From the NCBI RefSeq assembly GCF_023555055.1, contig NZ_JAMJPL010000007.1, positions 62,001 through 126,000 on the forward strand: DNA of 64,000 bases, in the 5' to 3' direction. Below the pieces are notes generated by a model. That model did not search any database. It had not been told where the DNA came from and was given only the letters and a program-made list of their open reading frames with translations. The DNA comes from Marinobacter sp. ATCH36. Its GTDB lineage: Bacteria > Pseudomonadota > Gammaproteobacteria > Pseudomonadales > Oleiphilaceae. Each line of letters starts with the position of its first letter. Position 1 is the first letter of the stretch. The position numbers were made by a program, and so were the translations under genes. Below are positions 23,414-32,668 of the stretch, one piece after another.

Positions 23414-25147
23414 ATGTTCTTAGTGCAGAATGATGAAATGAAATTGCAAAAGCGAAAAACCGGCATTGTCAGCCTGGATAATGTTTCGGAAGGTGGCTTG
23501 CCCTCGGGACAAGCAACGCTTGTGCTCGGGCAGGCCGCGGCCGGCAAAACGGTGTTGAGCCTGCAGATATTGGCGCGAGCCATTGAGCGCGGTGAAGGCG
23601 GCGTGTTTGTGACGTTTGAAGAGTCGCCGGCACAGGTAAAACGGGATGTGGCCTCATTTAGTTGGGGTGAGAAGCTGCTGACGTCTGAGCGCTGGCAATT
23701 GATTGACGCCCGCCCTCGCTTTGGTGCCGAGGCGGCGGGTGAATTTGATATTGAAGGTCTGCTGAGTATTGTCGGTGCCGCAATCGCAAAGACCCATGCG
23801 AACTGGGTGGTCTTCGACGGCATTGATCAGCTTCTGCAGTATCAACCGGACCCTAAAGTCGCGATTGATCAGGTACGCCGTATCAATGACTATTGTGAGA
23901 GCAAAGGCTGGACGCTTCTGCTGATCGGCAAGGCCATGGATGAGAGCCTGGCGCCAGCTCACCTTGAAGGCATTGAATTCCTCCTTTCCGCGACACTTGT
24001 TTTATCGGCGCGAGTCGTCGGGCAGCAATTAAACCGTTCCCTTCGTATTGCCAAGTTTCGGGGCTCCCGGCATGTCGCTGACGAACTGCCAGTGGTCATG
24101 GACGACGATGGTATTCAGCTTCCGTATCATGAGTACCTGCCCACCGCCGAAGTGGTCGCAAGCAATGAACGCATCAGCACCGGCGTTAGCCGGCTAGATA
24201 AATTGCTTGGTGGCGGGATTTACCGGGGCTCCAGTCTGCTGGTTTCTGGTCGCCCGGGAACGGCAAAAAGTACACTCGCAGGTAGTTTTGCCGAAGCAGC
24301 TGCCAGGCGAGGTGAGCGCACTTTGTACGTCAGTTTCGATGAAATCGAGAGCCCCTACGTGCGCAACTTAACCTCGGTTGGGATCAATCTTCGCGACCCT
24401 ATCGATAACGGTCTGGTGCAATTTGTTGACCTGTCCGCGTTTGCCTTGCGGGTGACGGAACACTTCCTGACATTGCGCCGTCTGATCGATACCTTCGACC
24501 CCCATTGCCTGATCATCGACCCGGTTTCCGCATTGCTCAAAGCAAGCGGCGCGGAGGGTGCGACCATGGCAACCGAACATTTGATCGATCTGGTGCGACG
24601 TCGAGGTATCACCACCCTGCTCACGTCGTTAAGCGGTGTGGGCGACCCCGAAGGCGAGGCGACCCAGGGCCAGGTTTCTACCTTGGCCGATAGCTGGATT
24701 GTTCTCGACTATAACGTGCGGGGTGGCGAGCGAAATCGCTCTCTGTCGATCGTTAAATCCCGTGGTTCTGCCCACTCCAACCAGGAACGGGAATTATTGC
24801 TGTCAGACGCCGGTATTGATCTTGCCGATGTCTATGAACATGGCTCCGAGGTATTGATGGGAACGGCGCGAGCCGCCAAAGTCCGTGAGGATGCCGTGGC
24901 CCAACGACATCGGAAACTGGAACGGGAGCAGCGTCGCCTGGATCTCCAGAGACAGTTAGAACAGGCCGAACGAGAGCGTGATCTCTTCAAGGCCAAGCTG
25001 GATCTGGAGAATGCGGAAATGGCAGAAACGGATCAATTGGAAGATAGTTTTCGTGAGGACATTCGACAGCGACGTGATCCGGAACAGGAAAATCCTGATG
25101 AGCCCAGCAATTTGGATGCGGTTAATGACAAGGCGCAGTGGCAATGA
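23414..25147 (+). CDS. KaiC-like double RecA/AAA ATPase
   Basis: A 577-aa KaiC-family protein with two RecA domains. CI (about 12-245): Walker A GQAAAGKT at 39-46 and the catalytic Glu pair E69-E70. CII (about 250-485): Walker A GRPGTAKS at 279-286. The pair S422-T423 in QVSTLADSW aligns with the autophosphorylation sites S431/T432 of Synechococcus KaiC (ISTITDT). After the ATPase core a charged, Arg/Glu-rich coiled coil (about 490-560) replaces the cyanobacterial KaiC tail. No kaiA is nearby. The start is uncertain: ATG 23414 is given; GTG 23423 has AGGA at a better distance, and ATG 23438 begins MKLQKRKTG. The stop overlaps the KaiB-like gene (ATGA). Confidence 0.93.
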   Translation: MFLVQNDEMKLQKRKTGIVSLDNVSEGGLPSGQATLVLGQAAAGKTVLSLQILARAIERGEGGVFVTFEESPAQVKRDVASFSWGEKLLTSERWQLIDARPRFGAEAAGEFDIEGLLSIVGAAIAKTHANWVVFDGIDQLLQYQPDPKVAIDQVRRINDYCESKGWTLLLIGKAMDESLAPAHLEGIEFLLSATLVLSARVVGQQLNRSLRIAKFRGSRHVADELPVVMDDDGIQLPYHEYLPTAEVVASNERISTGVSRLDKLLGGGIYRGSSLLVSGRPGTAKSTLAGSFAEAAARRGERTLYVSFDEIESPYVRNLTSVGINLRDPIDNGLVQFVDLSAFALRVTEHFLTLRRLIDTFDPHCLIIDPVSALLKASGAEGATMATEHLIDLVRRRGITTLLTSLSGVGDPEGEATQGQVSTLADSWIVLDYNVRGGERNRSLSIVKSRGSAHSNQERELLLSDAGIDLADVYEHGSEVLMGTARAAKVREDAVAQRHRKLEREQRRLDLQRQLEQAERERDLFKAKLDLENAEMAETDQLEDSFREDIRQRRDPEQENPDEPSNLDAVNDKAQWQ

Positions 25148-25443
25148 GCAATCACCAACCTTCAGAGACAACCATGCCGATGCTCATCCTGTTTATAACA
25201 GGCACTGCTCCTCGCTCACAACGCGCACGGTCGAATCTTGGAAAAATGCTCGATCGTTTGAATCTCAATGATGTGAAACCTTTCGAGGTTGATCTTCTGG
25301 AACAACCCGATCAAGGCATCGAGCATGGCATTTTTGCCACTCCGTCACTATTGAAGTTTGATTCAAGTGGCGAAGTATCCATTCTATATGGCGATTTGTC
25401 TGTTGAGGAACGTCTGCAAAAGTTTTTGTCCGATCTTGACTGA
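25144..25443 (+). CDS. KaiB-like protein
   Basis: A 99-aa thioredoxin-like KaiB-domain protein. After a short N-terminal extension it reads PMLILFITGTAPRSQRARSN, then VDLLEQPDQG, GIFATPSLL and a C-terminal YGDLSVEERLQKFL. This follows the KaiB order: LYVAGNTP-like strand, -VIDVL-P-LAE, -ILATPTL-, GDLSDREKVL. Its ATG overlaps the kaiC-like stop (ATGA), the usual pairing for a KaiC partner. In cyanobacteria KaiB binds phosphorylated KaiC after fold switching; a similar contact is likely here but unproven. An alternative start is GTG 25138. Confidence 0.9.
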   Translation: MSNHQPSETTMPMLILFITGTAPRSQRARSNLGKMLDRLNLNDVKPFEVDLLEQPDQGIEHGIFATPSLLKFDSSGEVSILYGDLSVEERLQKFLSDLD

Positions 25444-25531
25444 CCGGAGGAGGTCGGGGAATGTCCGCTCAAAACACTGGATGCTTGAACGCCTGTATAC
25501 GATGTAGAGATCAGCGAAGCCCAAAACTATC

Positions 25532-26449
25532 ATGACTCAACAATTAGATACGTCACTTGAAGTTTATTGCCAATTCCTGAACAGCATACCCGATGCTGCA
25601 TTGCTTGCTGATCCAACAGGCCAGATAGTTTGTTCCAATAATAGTGCGATACATCTTTTTGGTAGTTCAGAAGGGAGGCTCTGGGCGCGAAATATTCAGG
25701 AAATGATTCCAGAACCTGCAAAAGCAGCTCACCAAGAGCTGATGGGAAATTACTGGGTCAATCCGGTCGCCCGCCCTATGGACAACCGAACACAGCTTGA
25801 GGCACTCACAAAAGAGGGGATACCGGTCCCAGTTTCTGTGATGCTCAATCAACTAGACCTACAAGATGGTCGCTATGTATTAGCGATTTGCCGAGATGTC
25901 TCTTTGGCGCAGAATCAACAAAAACACTTACGTGCCGCGCTGGATCGGGAACACAGCCTTGCGATGACTGATTCATTGACCGGCGCGTCTAATCTTCGCC
26001 ATTTCAAGGAGCTGGTTAGTAACGAAATTGAGCGATGCGGACGACATGGTCGAGTATTCTCTCTAGCTTACTTTGATATTGATAACTTTAAATTACTTAA
26101 CGATAGTTCGGGACACGCAGCAGGTGATCAGTTGCTCAGACGGATTGTCGAGATAGCTAAGGGTCGGCTTCGAAAAACAGATGTAATTGCCCGCATTGGT
26201 GGTGATGAATTCGCGGTTCTTTTGCCTGAGACGGACGCGGCAGATCTCGGGTCGCCAGTGACACATCTTCTGGTAGAAATTAATCAGGAGATGGACAAGA
26301 ATGAATGGCCAGTAACGCTAAGTTGCGGCGTCGTGACATACCGTACCCCCCCTAAAAGTGCAGATGATGCAATCGAAGCTGCAGATCATTTGATGTATCA
26401 AGTCAAGGCGGGTGGCAAAAACGGGGAGCAACAGACCGTTTTTGAGTGA
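25532..26449 (+). CDS. PAS-GGDEF diguanylate cyclase
   Basis: A 305-aa soluble protein: PAS domain at about 8-125 (FLNSIPDAALLADPTGQIV, then a PAC-like ICRDVSLAQ) and GGDEF domain at about 140-300 (DSLTGASNLRHFKE, FDIDNFKLLND, ARIGGDEFAVLLPE). The active site is intact and an inhibitory-site RxxD (RKTD) stands five residues before GGDEF, so a product-inhibited diguanylate cyclase is expected. It is 88 bp downstream of the KaiB-like gene in the same direction. Base composition is clearly more AT-rich than the neighbouring housekeeping genes, consistent with transfer. Confidence 0.92.
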   Translation: MTQQLDTSLEVYCQFLNSIPDAALLADPTGQIVCSNNSAIHLFGSSEGRLWARNIQEMIPEPAKAAHQELMGNYWVNPVARPMDNRTQLEALTKEGIPVPVSVMLNQLDLQDGRYVLAICRDVSLAQNQQKHLRAALDREHSLAMTDSLTGASNLRHFKELVSNEIERCGRHGRVFSLAYFDIDNFKLLNDSSGHAAGDQLLRRIVEIAKGRLRKTDVIARIGGDEFAVLLPETDAADLGSPVTHLLVEINQEMDKNEWPVTLSCGVVTYRTPPKSADDAIEAADHLMYQVKAGGKNGEQQTVFE

Positions 26450-26549
26450 AGTAGCGTTGGTGCCTGGAGGCCATGACCAGACCCTGGCAAACCAGAACAA
26501 CGAAGAAGTTGCAGTACCCGCAGCGGCTTCTTACTGAGCTTGAACCCCA

Positions 26550-27557
26550 CTAAACCTTATAGAAATCCCGATACCAGTCCACAAAGTTGGCAATACCCTC
26601 TTCCACAGTGGTAGACGGCTTGTAGCCCACATCGGCGATCAGGTCGTCCACATTGGCATAAGTGGCCGGTACGTCGCCTGGCTGCAGGGGAAGCAGGTTT
26701 TTCTGCGCTTTCTTGCCAACGCGCTCTTCAATGATTTCGATAAAGCGGGACAGTTCCACCGGGTTGTTGCTGCCGATGTTGTACAGGCGGTAAGGCGCTT
26801 TGCTGGTGCCGGGATCGGGCTTTTCGCCGCTCCACTCGGGATTGGCCGTGGCAACGTTGTCCAGGGTTCTTACAACCCCTTCCACGATATCGTCGATGTA
26901 GGTGAAGTCCCGTCTGTGATTGCCGTGGTTGAATACGTCAATGGGCTCACCAGCGAGGATCTTCTTGGTGAAGATGAAAAGCGCCATGTCCGGCCGGCCC
27001 CAGGGTCCGTACACCGTAAAGAACCGCAGGCCAGTAGTAGGCATGTTGTAGAGATGGCTGTAGGTGTGGGCCATCAGCTCGTTGGCTTTCTTGGAGGCTG
27101 CATACAGGCTCAGGGGGTGATCAACATTATCGTGAATCGAGAACGGCATGGTTTCGTTGGCACCATAAACCGAGCTGCTGGAGGCATACACCAGATGCTT
27201 GACGTCGTTGTGGCGACAGCCTTCCAGGATGTTGGTGAAGCCCACCAGGTTGGCGTCGATGTAGGCGTGGGGATTTTCCAGCGAATACCTGACGCCCGCC
27301 TGGGCAGCCAGGTGCACTACGCGCTCCGGCTTGTGCTCCCGGAACAGTGCTTCCATGGCTGACCTGTCGGCGACATCCTTGCGAACTTCGGTAAATCCCG
27401 ATTTGCAGGTCAGGCGGTCCAGGCGGGCTTCTTTCAGGGCAGGATCGTAGTAATCGTTGACGTTATCCACGCCGATCACTTCATCACCGCGGTCAAGCAG
27501 CCGATGCGCCAGATGGGAGCCGATAAAGCCCGCCGTACCCGTAACCAGAATTTTCAA
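26550..27557 (-). CDS. UDP-glucuronate 4-epimerase-like NAD-dependent epimerase
   Basis: A 335-aa extended short-chain dehydrogenase/reductase. NAD site [10 protein letters not shown] near the N-terminus; catalytic Ser/Tyr-x3-Lys in YASSSSVYG and YAASKKANE. Segments [32 protein letters not shown] and [14 protein letters not shown] are typical of the UDP-glucuronate 4-epimerase branch (UDP-GlcA to UDP-GalA) used for surface polysaccharides. It could work with Ugd at 46724-48067, which makes UDP-GlcA. It marks the return to normal composition after the Kai region. Confidence 0.88.
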   Translation of the reverse strand: MKILVTGTAGFIGSHLAHRLLDRGDEVIGVDNVNDYYDPALKEARLDRLTCKSGFTEVRKDVADRSAMEALFREHKPERVVHLAAQAGVRYSLENPHAYIDANLVGFTNILEGCRHNDVKHLVYASSSSVYGANETMPFSIHDNVDHPLSLYAASKKANELMAHTYSHLYNMPTTGLRFFTVYGPWGRPDMALFIFTKKILAGEPIDVFNHGNHRRDFTYIDDIVEGVVRTLDNVATANPEWSGEKPDPGTSKAPYRLYNIGSNNPVELSRFIEIIEERVGKKAQKNLLPLQPGDVPATYANVDDLIADVGYKPSTTVEEGIANFVDWYRDFYKV

Positions 27558-27577
27558 AGTCTTTTCTCCCTGTTCCT

Positions 27578-28312
27578 TCAGAATGTCAGACCGGCACTCA
27601 CGAACGGGCCACCCAGTTCGATATCCAGACGGTCGTTGCTGTCTTCGTAATCGATGCTGATCTGGCGATAGCCCGCGCGCAGTTGCAGCAAGGATAATTC
27701 ATACTGGCCATAGGCGTTGTAGTCGTAAACAGAGTCGCCATCGAAGCTAATCACGTTTGCTTCACCACCGACGGAAACGCCGGTCAGCGGCAGGTCAAAC
27801 CGTGCAGCAAGATACCCCATGGGCACCACGCCATTGATCTCGGTTTTGCTGACCTGACCATTTGTAACCTTCTCCCGGACAATCAGCTCGCCGTCGAGAT
27901 CGCGGGCCGTCAGGCCAAGGTCAAGGTTGACCCAGTTGTCCAACACCTCGTAGTAAAGCGTAACATCGAACTGGCTCAGGTCCAGATCGGAATCAACGTC
28001 CACGCCACCTTGAATCGCATCAAACTCGGTAGATAACTCCCCACGTCCACTCTGCTCAATACGAGTGTAATTCAATCGCACATTGGGCAGCAGGGGCACC
28101 GGATGCTCAAAGTAGGCGCTCAGATTTGCATTGGTGTCACTGTCGAGATTCAGGTCGTTCTCAATATCGACCACATCGTTATTTTTACCGGCTTTACCAG
28201 ACAAGTCGGAGTCCCAGTAGCTGACATTGGCACCAACGCCGAGCACATCGGCGGTGGCGAGAGGAGCCGCAACCATCAGGGAGCCGCCCAGGGCGAGAAT
28301 CAGTTTACGCAT
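27578..28312 (-). CDS. Outer-membrane beta-barrel protein, TIGR04219 type
   Basis: A 244-aa protein with a Sec signal peptide ([21 protein letters not shown], cleavage near 21) and a predicted eight-to-ten-strand barrel, ending in an outer-membrane terminal strand (FVSAGLTF). The mature N-terminus [18 protein letters not shown] and the Asp-rich segments fit the TIGR04219 outer-membrane family, whose function is unknown. It is 20 bp downstream-adjacent to the epimerase gene on the same strand and could be co-transcribed with it. Confidence 0.82.
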   Translation of the reverse strand: MRKLILALGGSLMVAAPLATADVLGVGANVSYWDSDLSGKAGKNNDVVDIENDLNLDSDTNANLSAYFEHPVPLLPNVRLNYTRIEQSGRGELSTEFDAIQGGVDVDSDLDLSQFDVTLYYEVLDNWVNLDLGLTARDLDGELIVREKVTNGQVSKTEINGVVPMGYLAARFDLPLTGVSVGGEANVISFDGDSVYDYNAYGQYELSLLQLRAGYRQISIDYEDSNDRLDIELGGPFVSAGLTF

Positions 28313-28347
28313 AGTACACCTGTTTTGTGTTTGTTGGTTCTGACGGT

Positions 28348-29061
28348 TCAGTCAAAACTGATACCGAGCCGACGACCCACTTCTTCGTAGGTCTCGATCA
28401 CATCGCCCAGTCCCTGACGAAAACGGTCCTTATCCATCTTTTTCCGGGTTTCCTTGTCCCAGATACGGCAACCATCGGGGCTGAATTCGTCACCGAGGAC
28501 AATCCGGCCACCCGAGCGGCCAAACTCCAGTTTGTAGTCCACCAACAGCATGCCGGCTTCATCGAACAGCGCCTTGAGGACGTCGTTAACCTGGTAGGTC
28601 AGCTCCTTCATTTTCGCGAGCTCATCGGCTTTCGCCCAGCCAAAACTGACGGCCAGAGACTCATTGACCATGGGATCATGCATGGCGTCGTTCTTGAGGA
28701 ACAGCTCGAAGGTGGGTGGATTCAGCTCCAGCCCTTCTTCCACTCCCAGACGCCGGCAAAGGCTACCGGCGGATATGTTACGAACCACGCATTCCACCGG
28801 AATCATGTCCAGCTTCTTGACCAGGGACTCGGTGCCTGAAAGTAGGCCCTCGAAGTGAGTAGGAACGCCGGCGGCTTCCAGTTTCTCCATTATAAAGGCG
28901 TTGAAGCGGTTGTTGACCATGCCCTTGCGGTTCAGCTGCTCTTTTTTCTCGCCATCGAACGCCGACGTATCGTCACGAAACACCATGACGAACAAATCAG
29001 GGTCGTCTGTGCGATAAACAGATTTGGCCTTGCCTGCGTAAAGTTCTTCACGCTTTTCCAT
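28348..29061 (-). CDS. purC: Phosphoribosylaminoimidazole-succinocarboxamide synthase (PurC)
   Basis: The 237-aa SAICAR synthetase joins CAIR and aspartate with ATP in purine synthesis. Signatures: [54 protein letters not shown] and [14 protein letters not shown]. Length matches bacterial single-domain PurC. It is co-directional with bamC and dapA upstream, the order dapA-bamC-purC being common in gammaproteobacteria. Confidence 0.97.
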   Translation of the reverse strand: MEKREELYAGKAKSVYRTDDPDLFVMVFRDDTSAFDGEKKEQLNRKGMVNNRFNAFIMEKLEAAGVPTHFEGLLSGTESLVKKLDMIPVECVVRNISAGSLCRRLGVEEGLELNPPTFELFLKNDAMHDPMVNESLAVSFGWAKADELAKMKELTYQVNDVLKALFDEAGMLLVDYKLEFGRSGGRIVLGDEFSPDGCRIWDKETRKKMDKDRFRQGLGDVIETYEEVGRRLGISFD

Positions 29062-29074
29062 CTCGGGTCTCCGG

Positions 29075-29098
29075 GTGTCCCCGCTGCGTGCGGGGCAC
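29075..29098 (-). other. Hairpin between bamC and purC
   Basis: GTGTCCCCGC (29075-29084) can pair with GCGGGGCAC (29090-29098) around a TGCGT loop. No T-run follows, so it is more likely an RNA-stability or processing element than a terminator. Confidence 0.35.
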
Positions 29099-29108
29099 GG
29101 CTAGCAAA

Positions 29109-30206
29109 TTAGTAGAGGTATTCGAACAGTTCGGACAGCAGCTCTGAAGAACGGTCGTCGCCGGTGTAATCCGGAGCGCGGTTAACAGTGACCACGACAT
29201 CGCCGTCGCGTTCGTCAAGCTGGACATCAAACGTGTGCTCGGGCTCCGGATCGTCGGAGAACCAGCTGAACCAGCCGGATTCGCGCTCTGATTCCGGGCG
29301 AAAGTCCACGAAGAAATACCCTTCTGAGCGGTTAAGATCCACTACCGGTATGCTGGCTTCGTCCAGTGAGCGTCTTACTTCTGCCCAGGCACGGCCATAA
29401 TCCAGGCTCATGACGATCTGCTGCGGGGTTTCATTATCTGAAACCAGGCGGACACGGGGTTCACTCACCATGCCCAACGCGGCGCGGGAATAGGATTTAC
29501 TGTCTTCACGATTCCTGAGGTGTCCTGCCAGATCATTTAGCAGTAGTTTGCTGGTGCTTAACTGCTCCTCGCTGCGCTGTTCCCGGTTGCCCCATACTAG
29601 AAGCTCATCCGGGTCATCCTCAACTTCAAAGGTGCGGAACTGTATCTCGGTGGTTTTGCGTCGAACGCCCGGTGCAATGCGCGCCTGTACGGCAATTCGG
29701 GCTTCCTGGCCTTCAGGGTTGTCTGGCAGTTCCAACAGTTCCCTCGCCCGCTTGCTGAAGTTCACCAGTTCACTCTGAATCAGTCCCAGTTGGGGGCTGT
29801 CGTAAGCCACACCAAGTCCACTCTCGTTCATGTAGGTGGTAACCGCCGGCCAGAGCCGGCCCGGCACGTCGTTTACCAACAGCCACACCTGACCATCCAA
29901 CTCTTCGACAACGTAATTTTCATCAAGGATGTCAGACGTCATGTCCGGAGGGTTGGGAATGCTGTCACGATACATGCGGCCAGAGTCCGCTGCGCTGATT
30001 TCACGGATCGGCATCACTTGAGTGAACTTGCCCTCGTCGGCTGTTTCCGGCAGCTTCAGCGATTTACCTTCCGGCTCGTCGACATAGCGCTCGGAGCGAT
30101 CTTCAACAAAACTACAGCCAGCGAGGGCCAAAACAAGCATCAGGCCCGAGAGGGGCCTGATGAAATCAGTGGATCTTGTGACTTCTGTCCTGAACTTCAA
30201 CGCCAT
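29109..30206 (-). CDS. bamC: Outer-membrane assembly lipoprotein BamC (NlpB)
   Basis: A 365-aa lipoprotein of the BAM complex, which inserts beta-barrels into the outer membrane. The lipobox LALAG-C lies near residue 31 (LMLVLALAGCSFVEDRS). The Lys/Glu-rich unstructured segment that contacts BamD follows, then two helix-grip domains (conserved LLVNDVPGRLWPAV, VDLNRSEGYFFVDF). Placement directly after dapA is the classical location. Chosen start gives a signal sequence with n-region MALKFRTEVTR. Confidence 0.9.
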   Translation of the reverse strand: MALKFRTEVTRSTDFIRPLSGLMLVLALAGCSFVEDRSERYVDEPEGKSLKLPETADEGKFTQVMPIREISAADSGRMYRDSIPNPPDMTSDILDENYVVEELDGQVWLLVNDVPGRLWPAVTTYMNESGLGVAYDSPQLGLIQSELVNFSKRARELLELPDNPEGQEARIAVQARIAPGVRRKTTEIQFRTFEVEDDPDELLVWGNREQRSEEQLSTSKLLLNDLAGHLRNREDSKSYSRAALGMVSEPRVRLVSDNETPQQIVMSLDYGRAWAEVRRSLDEASIPVVDLNRSEGYFFVDFRPESERESGWFSWFSDDPEPEHTFDVQLDERDGDVVVTVNRAPDYTGDDRSSELLSELFEYLY

Positions 30207-30243
30207 CAGGCGACTCCAGTTACGATAGATGATACAGCCCGAC

Positions 30244-31119
30244 TCAGAGTACGCCAGAGGCTCGTAATGCTTCTTCCACTTCGGCGTGGAATTTTTCGCT
30301 CAGCGGGGTTAGTGGCAGGCGAATGCCCTCGCCAATCATACCCATGCGATGCAAAGCCCATTTTACGGGAATGGGGTTAGCCTCAAGAAAGAGCTTCCGG
30401 TTCAATGGCATCAGCAGTTCATTGAGCCTGTCGGTCTCTTCCTGGTTACCGGCGACTGCGGCTTCACACAGTGCCGCCATGGCGCCCGGTGCGACGTTCG
30501 CCGTGACCGAGACATTACCCTTGCCACCCGCCAGCATCAGGCCGGCTGCGGTGGCGTCATCGCCAGAGTAGACCACCAGCCTACCCTTGACTGCTTCTAT
30601 CAGCTCAGCGCCACGGGGAATGTTACCGGTGGCATCCTTGATGCCGATAATGTTGGGGATGTCTGCCAGGCGCTCAACGGTTTCGTTGAGCATGTCGCAC
30701 GCAGTGCGACCGGGCACGTTGTACAGAATCTGGTTGACCGGAACAGCCTCGGCGATGGTCTTGAAATGACGGTACAAGCCTTCCTGGGTCGGCTTGTTGT
30801 AGTACGGCACGACCAGCAGGCAGGCATCGGCACCAAGCTTGTGGGCTTTTTCCGTCAGCTCTATGGCTTCCCGGGTACTGTTGCCACCGGTGCCGGCAAT
30901 GACAGGAATACGGCCGTTAACGCGCTTTATGATATAGCCGATAACCCGCATGTGCTCATCCGGGTCCAGCGTTGCGGATTCACCGGTCGTTCCAACGGCC
31001 ACAATGCCATGTGTTCCGTTGTCGATGTGAAAGTCCACCAGCTTATCAAGGTGCTCCCAATGGATGCTGCCATCGGAATGCATGGGCGTGACCAGTGCAA
31101 CAAGGCTCCCCGTAATCAT
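30244..31119 (-). CDS. dapA: 4-hydroxy-tetrahydrodipicolinate synthase (DapA)
   Basis: Condenses pyruvate with aspartate semialdehyde in lysine/diaminopimelate synthesis. The 291-aa TIM barrel carries [10 protein letters not shown] (pyruvate-binding Thr-Thr), [14 protein letters not shown] (catalytic Tyr), [11 protein letters not shown] and GIKDATGN (Schiff-base Lys). Start ATG at 31119 gives [14 protein letters not shown], the standard N-terminus. It is followed on the same strand by bamC and purC. Confidence 0.97.
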   Translation of the reverse strand: MITGSLVALVTPMHSDGSIHWEHLDKLVDFHIDNGTHGIVAVGTTGESATLDPDEHMRVIGYIIKRVNGRIPVIAGTGGNSTREAIELTEKAHKLGADACLLVVPYYNKPTQEGLYRHFKTIAEAVPVNQILYNVPGRTACDMLNETVERLADIPNIIGIKDATGNIPRGAELIEAVKGRLVVYSGDDATAAGLMLAGGKGNVSVTANVAPGAMAALCEAAVAGNQEETDRLNELLMPLNRKLFLEANPIPVKWALHRMGMIGEGIRLPLTPLSEKFHAEVEEALRASGVL

Positions 31120-31191
31120 AAAAGCTCCGTACGAATAAAAACGATATGGTAATGTTGGGCACCAACTGACACAAGGGTATTGAAGCAGATG

Positions 31192-32262
31192 TCATGTTGG
31201 TTCCTGCTGCTCCTTCACCGGCCAGGCCGAGAATACAGCCTTCAGCATGGTGGCCAGAGGTATAGCGAAGAAAACACCCCACAAGCCCCAGATGCCACCG
31301 AAAAACAGTACCGCCACAATAATTGCCACTGGATGCAGGTTATTGACTTCCGAGAACAGCAGAGGAACGAGAACGTTGCCATCCAAAGCCTGGATAATGC
31401 CGTAAGCTACCATGACCCAGATAAACTCGCTGCCCCAACCAAAGGCAAACAGGGCTATCATCGCCACTGGAATGGTAACAACCGCGGCGCCGATATATGG
31501 AATCACCACACTGAGGCCAACCATCAAGGCCAGCAAAGCTGCGTAAGGCATGCCCAACAATTTAAATGAAGCGTAGGTTACAACGCCCACAATGAGAATC
31601 TCCACTGCCTTGCCGCGTACATAGTTGGCGCACTGGAGGTTCACTTCGTGCCAGATCCTGACCATCATTGGACGCTGGGACGGCAGCATTCGTGAGAGCG
31701 AATCCAGCAGGATACGGCGGTCCTTGAGAAAAAAGAACACCAGGATGGGCAACAGCACCATGTAGATCAGCAGTGCCACCAGGTCCGGAATGCTTGCCAG
31801 CGAGAACGACACCAACCACTGGGTCATACGCCCCGCTTCGGTGGTGACCTGATTGTAGATGGTGTTGATACCTTCCATGGAAATCAGCGTGGGATACTGT
31901 TGGGGAAGTACTTCCAGATAGGACTGCATTTCCCTGAAAATACGGGGGGCTTCGCCGGCAAGAGACGTAACCTGGGTCCAGATCAGTGGCAGCAGGCCAA
32001 ACAGGAACCCGATCAGGACACCCAGAAATATCACAAACACCCCGATGATGGAGACGATTTCCGGGACACCGATCTGGTTAAGTTTGGCAACCAGCCCCTG
32101 CAGGATAAACGCAACAATGACGGCTGCAATGGCTGGGGCCAGCATGGCGCCGAACAGAATGACAAAAACCACACCTGCCAGTAACAACAGGAAAAGAATG
32201 ACGGCTTCTTCATCTGAAAAGTATTTATGGGCCAGACCACGTAAAATTCTGATCATGAACAA
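31192..32262 (-). CDS. AI-2E family permease (PerM-type)
   Basis: A 356-aa inner-membrane protein of PF01594 with about eight spans. Visible family patterns: LLPLIWTQVTSLAGEAPRI, FFFLKDRRILLDSL, VVIPYIGAAVVTIPVAMIA and GGIWGLWGVFFAIPLATM near the C-terminus. It resembles E. coli PerM, which sits near bepA in many gammaproteobacteria as here (tusA and bepA adjoining). It lacks the long charged loop of the paralogue at 3761-4897. Substrate unknown. Confidence 0.9.
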   Translation of the reverse strand: MFMIRILRGLAHKYFSDEEAVILFLLLLAGVVFVILFGAMLAPAIAAVIVAFILQGLVAKLNQIGVPEIVSIIGVFVIFLGVLIGFLFGLLPLIWTQVTSLAGEAPRIFREMQSYLEVLPQQYPTLISMEGINTIYNQVTTEAGRMTQWLVSFSLASIPDLVALLIYMVLLPILVFFFLKDRRILLDSLSRMLPSQRPMMVRIWHEVNLQCANYVRGKAVEILIVGVVTYASFKLLGMPYAALLALMVGLSVVIPYIGAAVVTIPVAMIALFAFGWGSEFIWVMVAYGIIQALDGNVLVPLLFSEVNNLHPVAIIVAVLFFGGIWGLWGVFFAIPLATMLKAVFSAWPVKEQQEPT

Positions 32263-32286
32263 CTCCGGATGGTCACCACGGCAAGC

Positions 32287-32514
32287 TTAACCGCCGCACT
32301 TTATCACAAAGGTGAAACTACCACCCTGTTCGGTCGAACTGATCAGCTCGTGGGAGGATAACTTGAGGAACGCAGGAATATCTCGTGCCGACCCTGCGTC
32401 GGTGGCGATCACTTCCAGTTCCTGGCCGGGAGCCATGCTGTTCAGTTCAAGCTTGGTTTTCAGTAACGGCATGGGGCAGCGAAGTCCCGATGCATCAAGT
32501 ATTCGGTCAGCCAT
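32287..32514 (-). CDS. TusA/SirA-family sulfur carrier protein
   Basis: A 75-aa protein with the TusA active-site motif GLRCPMPLL (Cys13) that carries persulfide sulfur. It begins MADRILDASGLRC and ends in FTFVIKCGG. Canonical TusA functions in tRNA 2-thiouridine formation; paralogues serve other sulfur transfers, so the exact pathway is open. It lies 24 bp upstream of the PerM-type permease on the same strand and diverges from bepA. Confidence 0.9.
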   Translation of the reverse strand: MADRILDASGLRCPMPLLKTKLELNSMAPGQELEVIATDAGSARDIPAFLKLSSHELISSTEQGGSFTFVIKCGG

Positions 32515-32668
32515 GACAAGCAGATACCCATACGGTGAAAATAAGAGCCGGCATTATGCCGATAGTGGTACCTTAATGCATCACAATCGTAACCGGCCAC
32601 CAAGGAGCGAACTTTCAGTGGCACAATGCTGTCTGACGAAATCATATGACAAGGGATATCGCCCACCC

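Noticed and set aside
26450-26549. Right attachment site for a tRNA-Val-integrated island
   Set aside because: I looked for a repeat of the tRNA-Val 3' end (GGTCCTACCA region) and found none, and there is no integrase gene, so no att site is called.
32312-32668. N-terminal extension of BepA
   Set aside because: It would overlap tusA in antisense and place the signal peptide more than 100 residues inside the protein.
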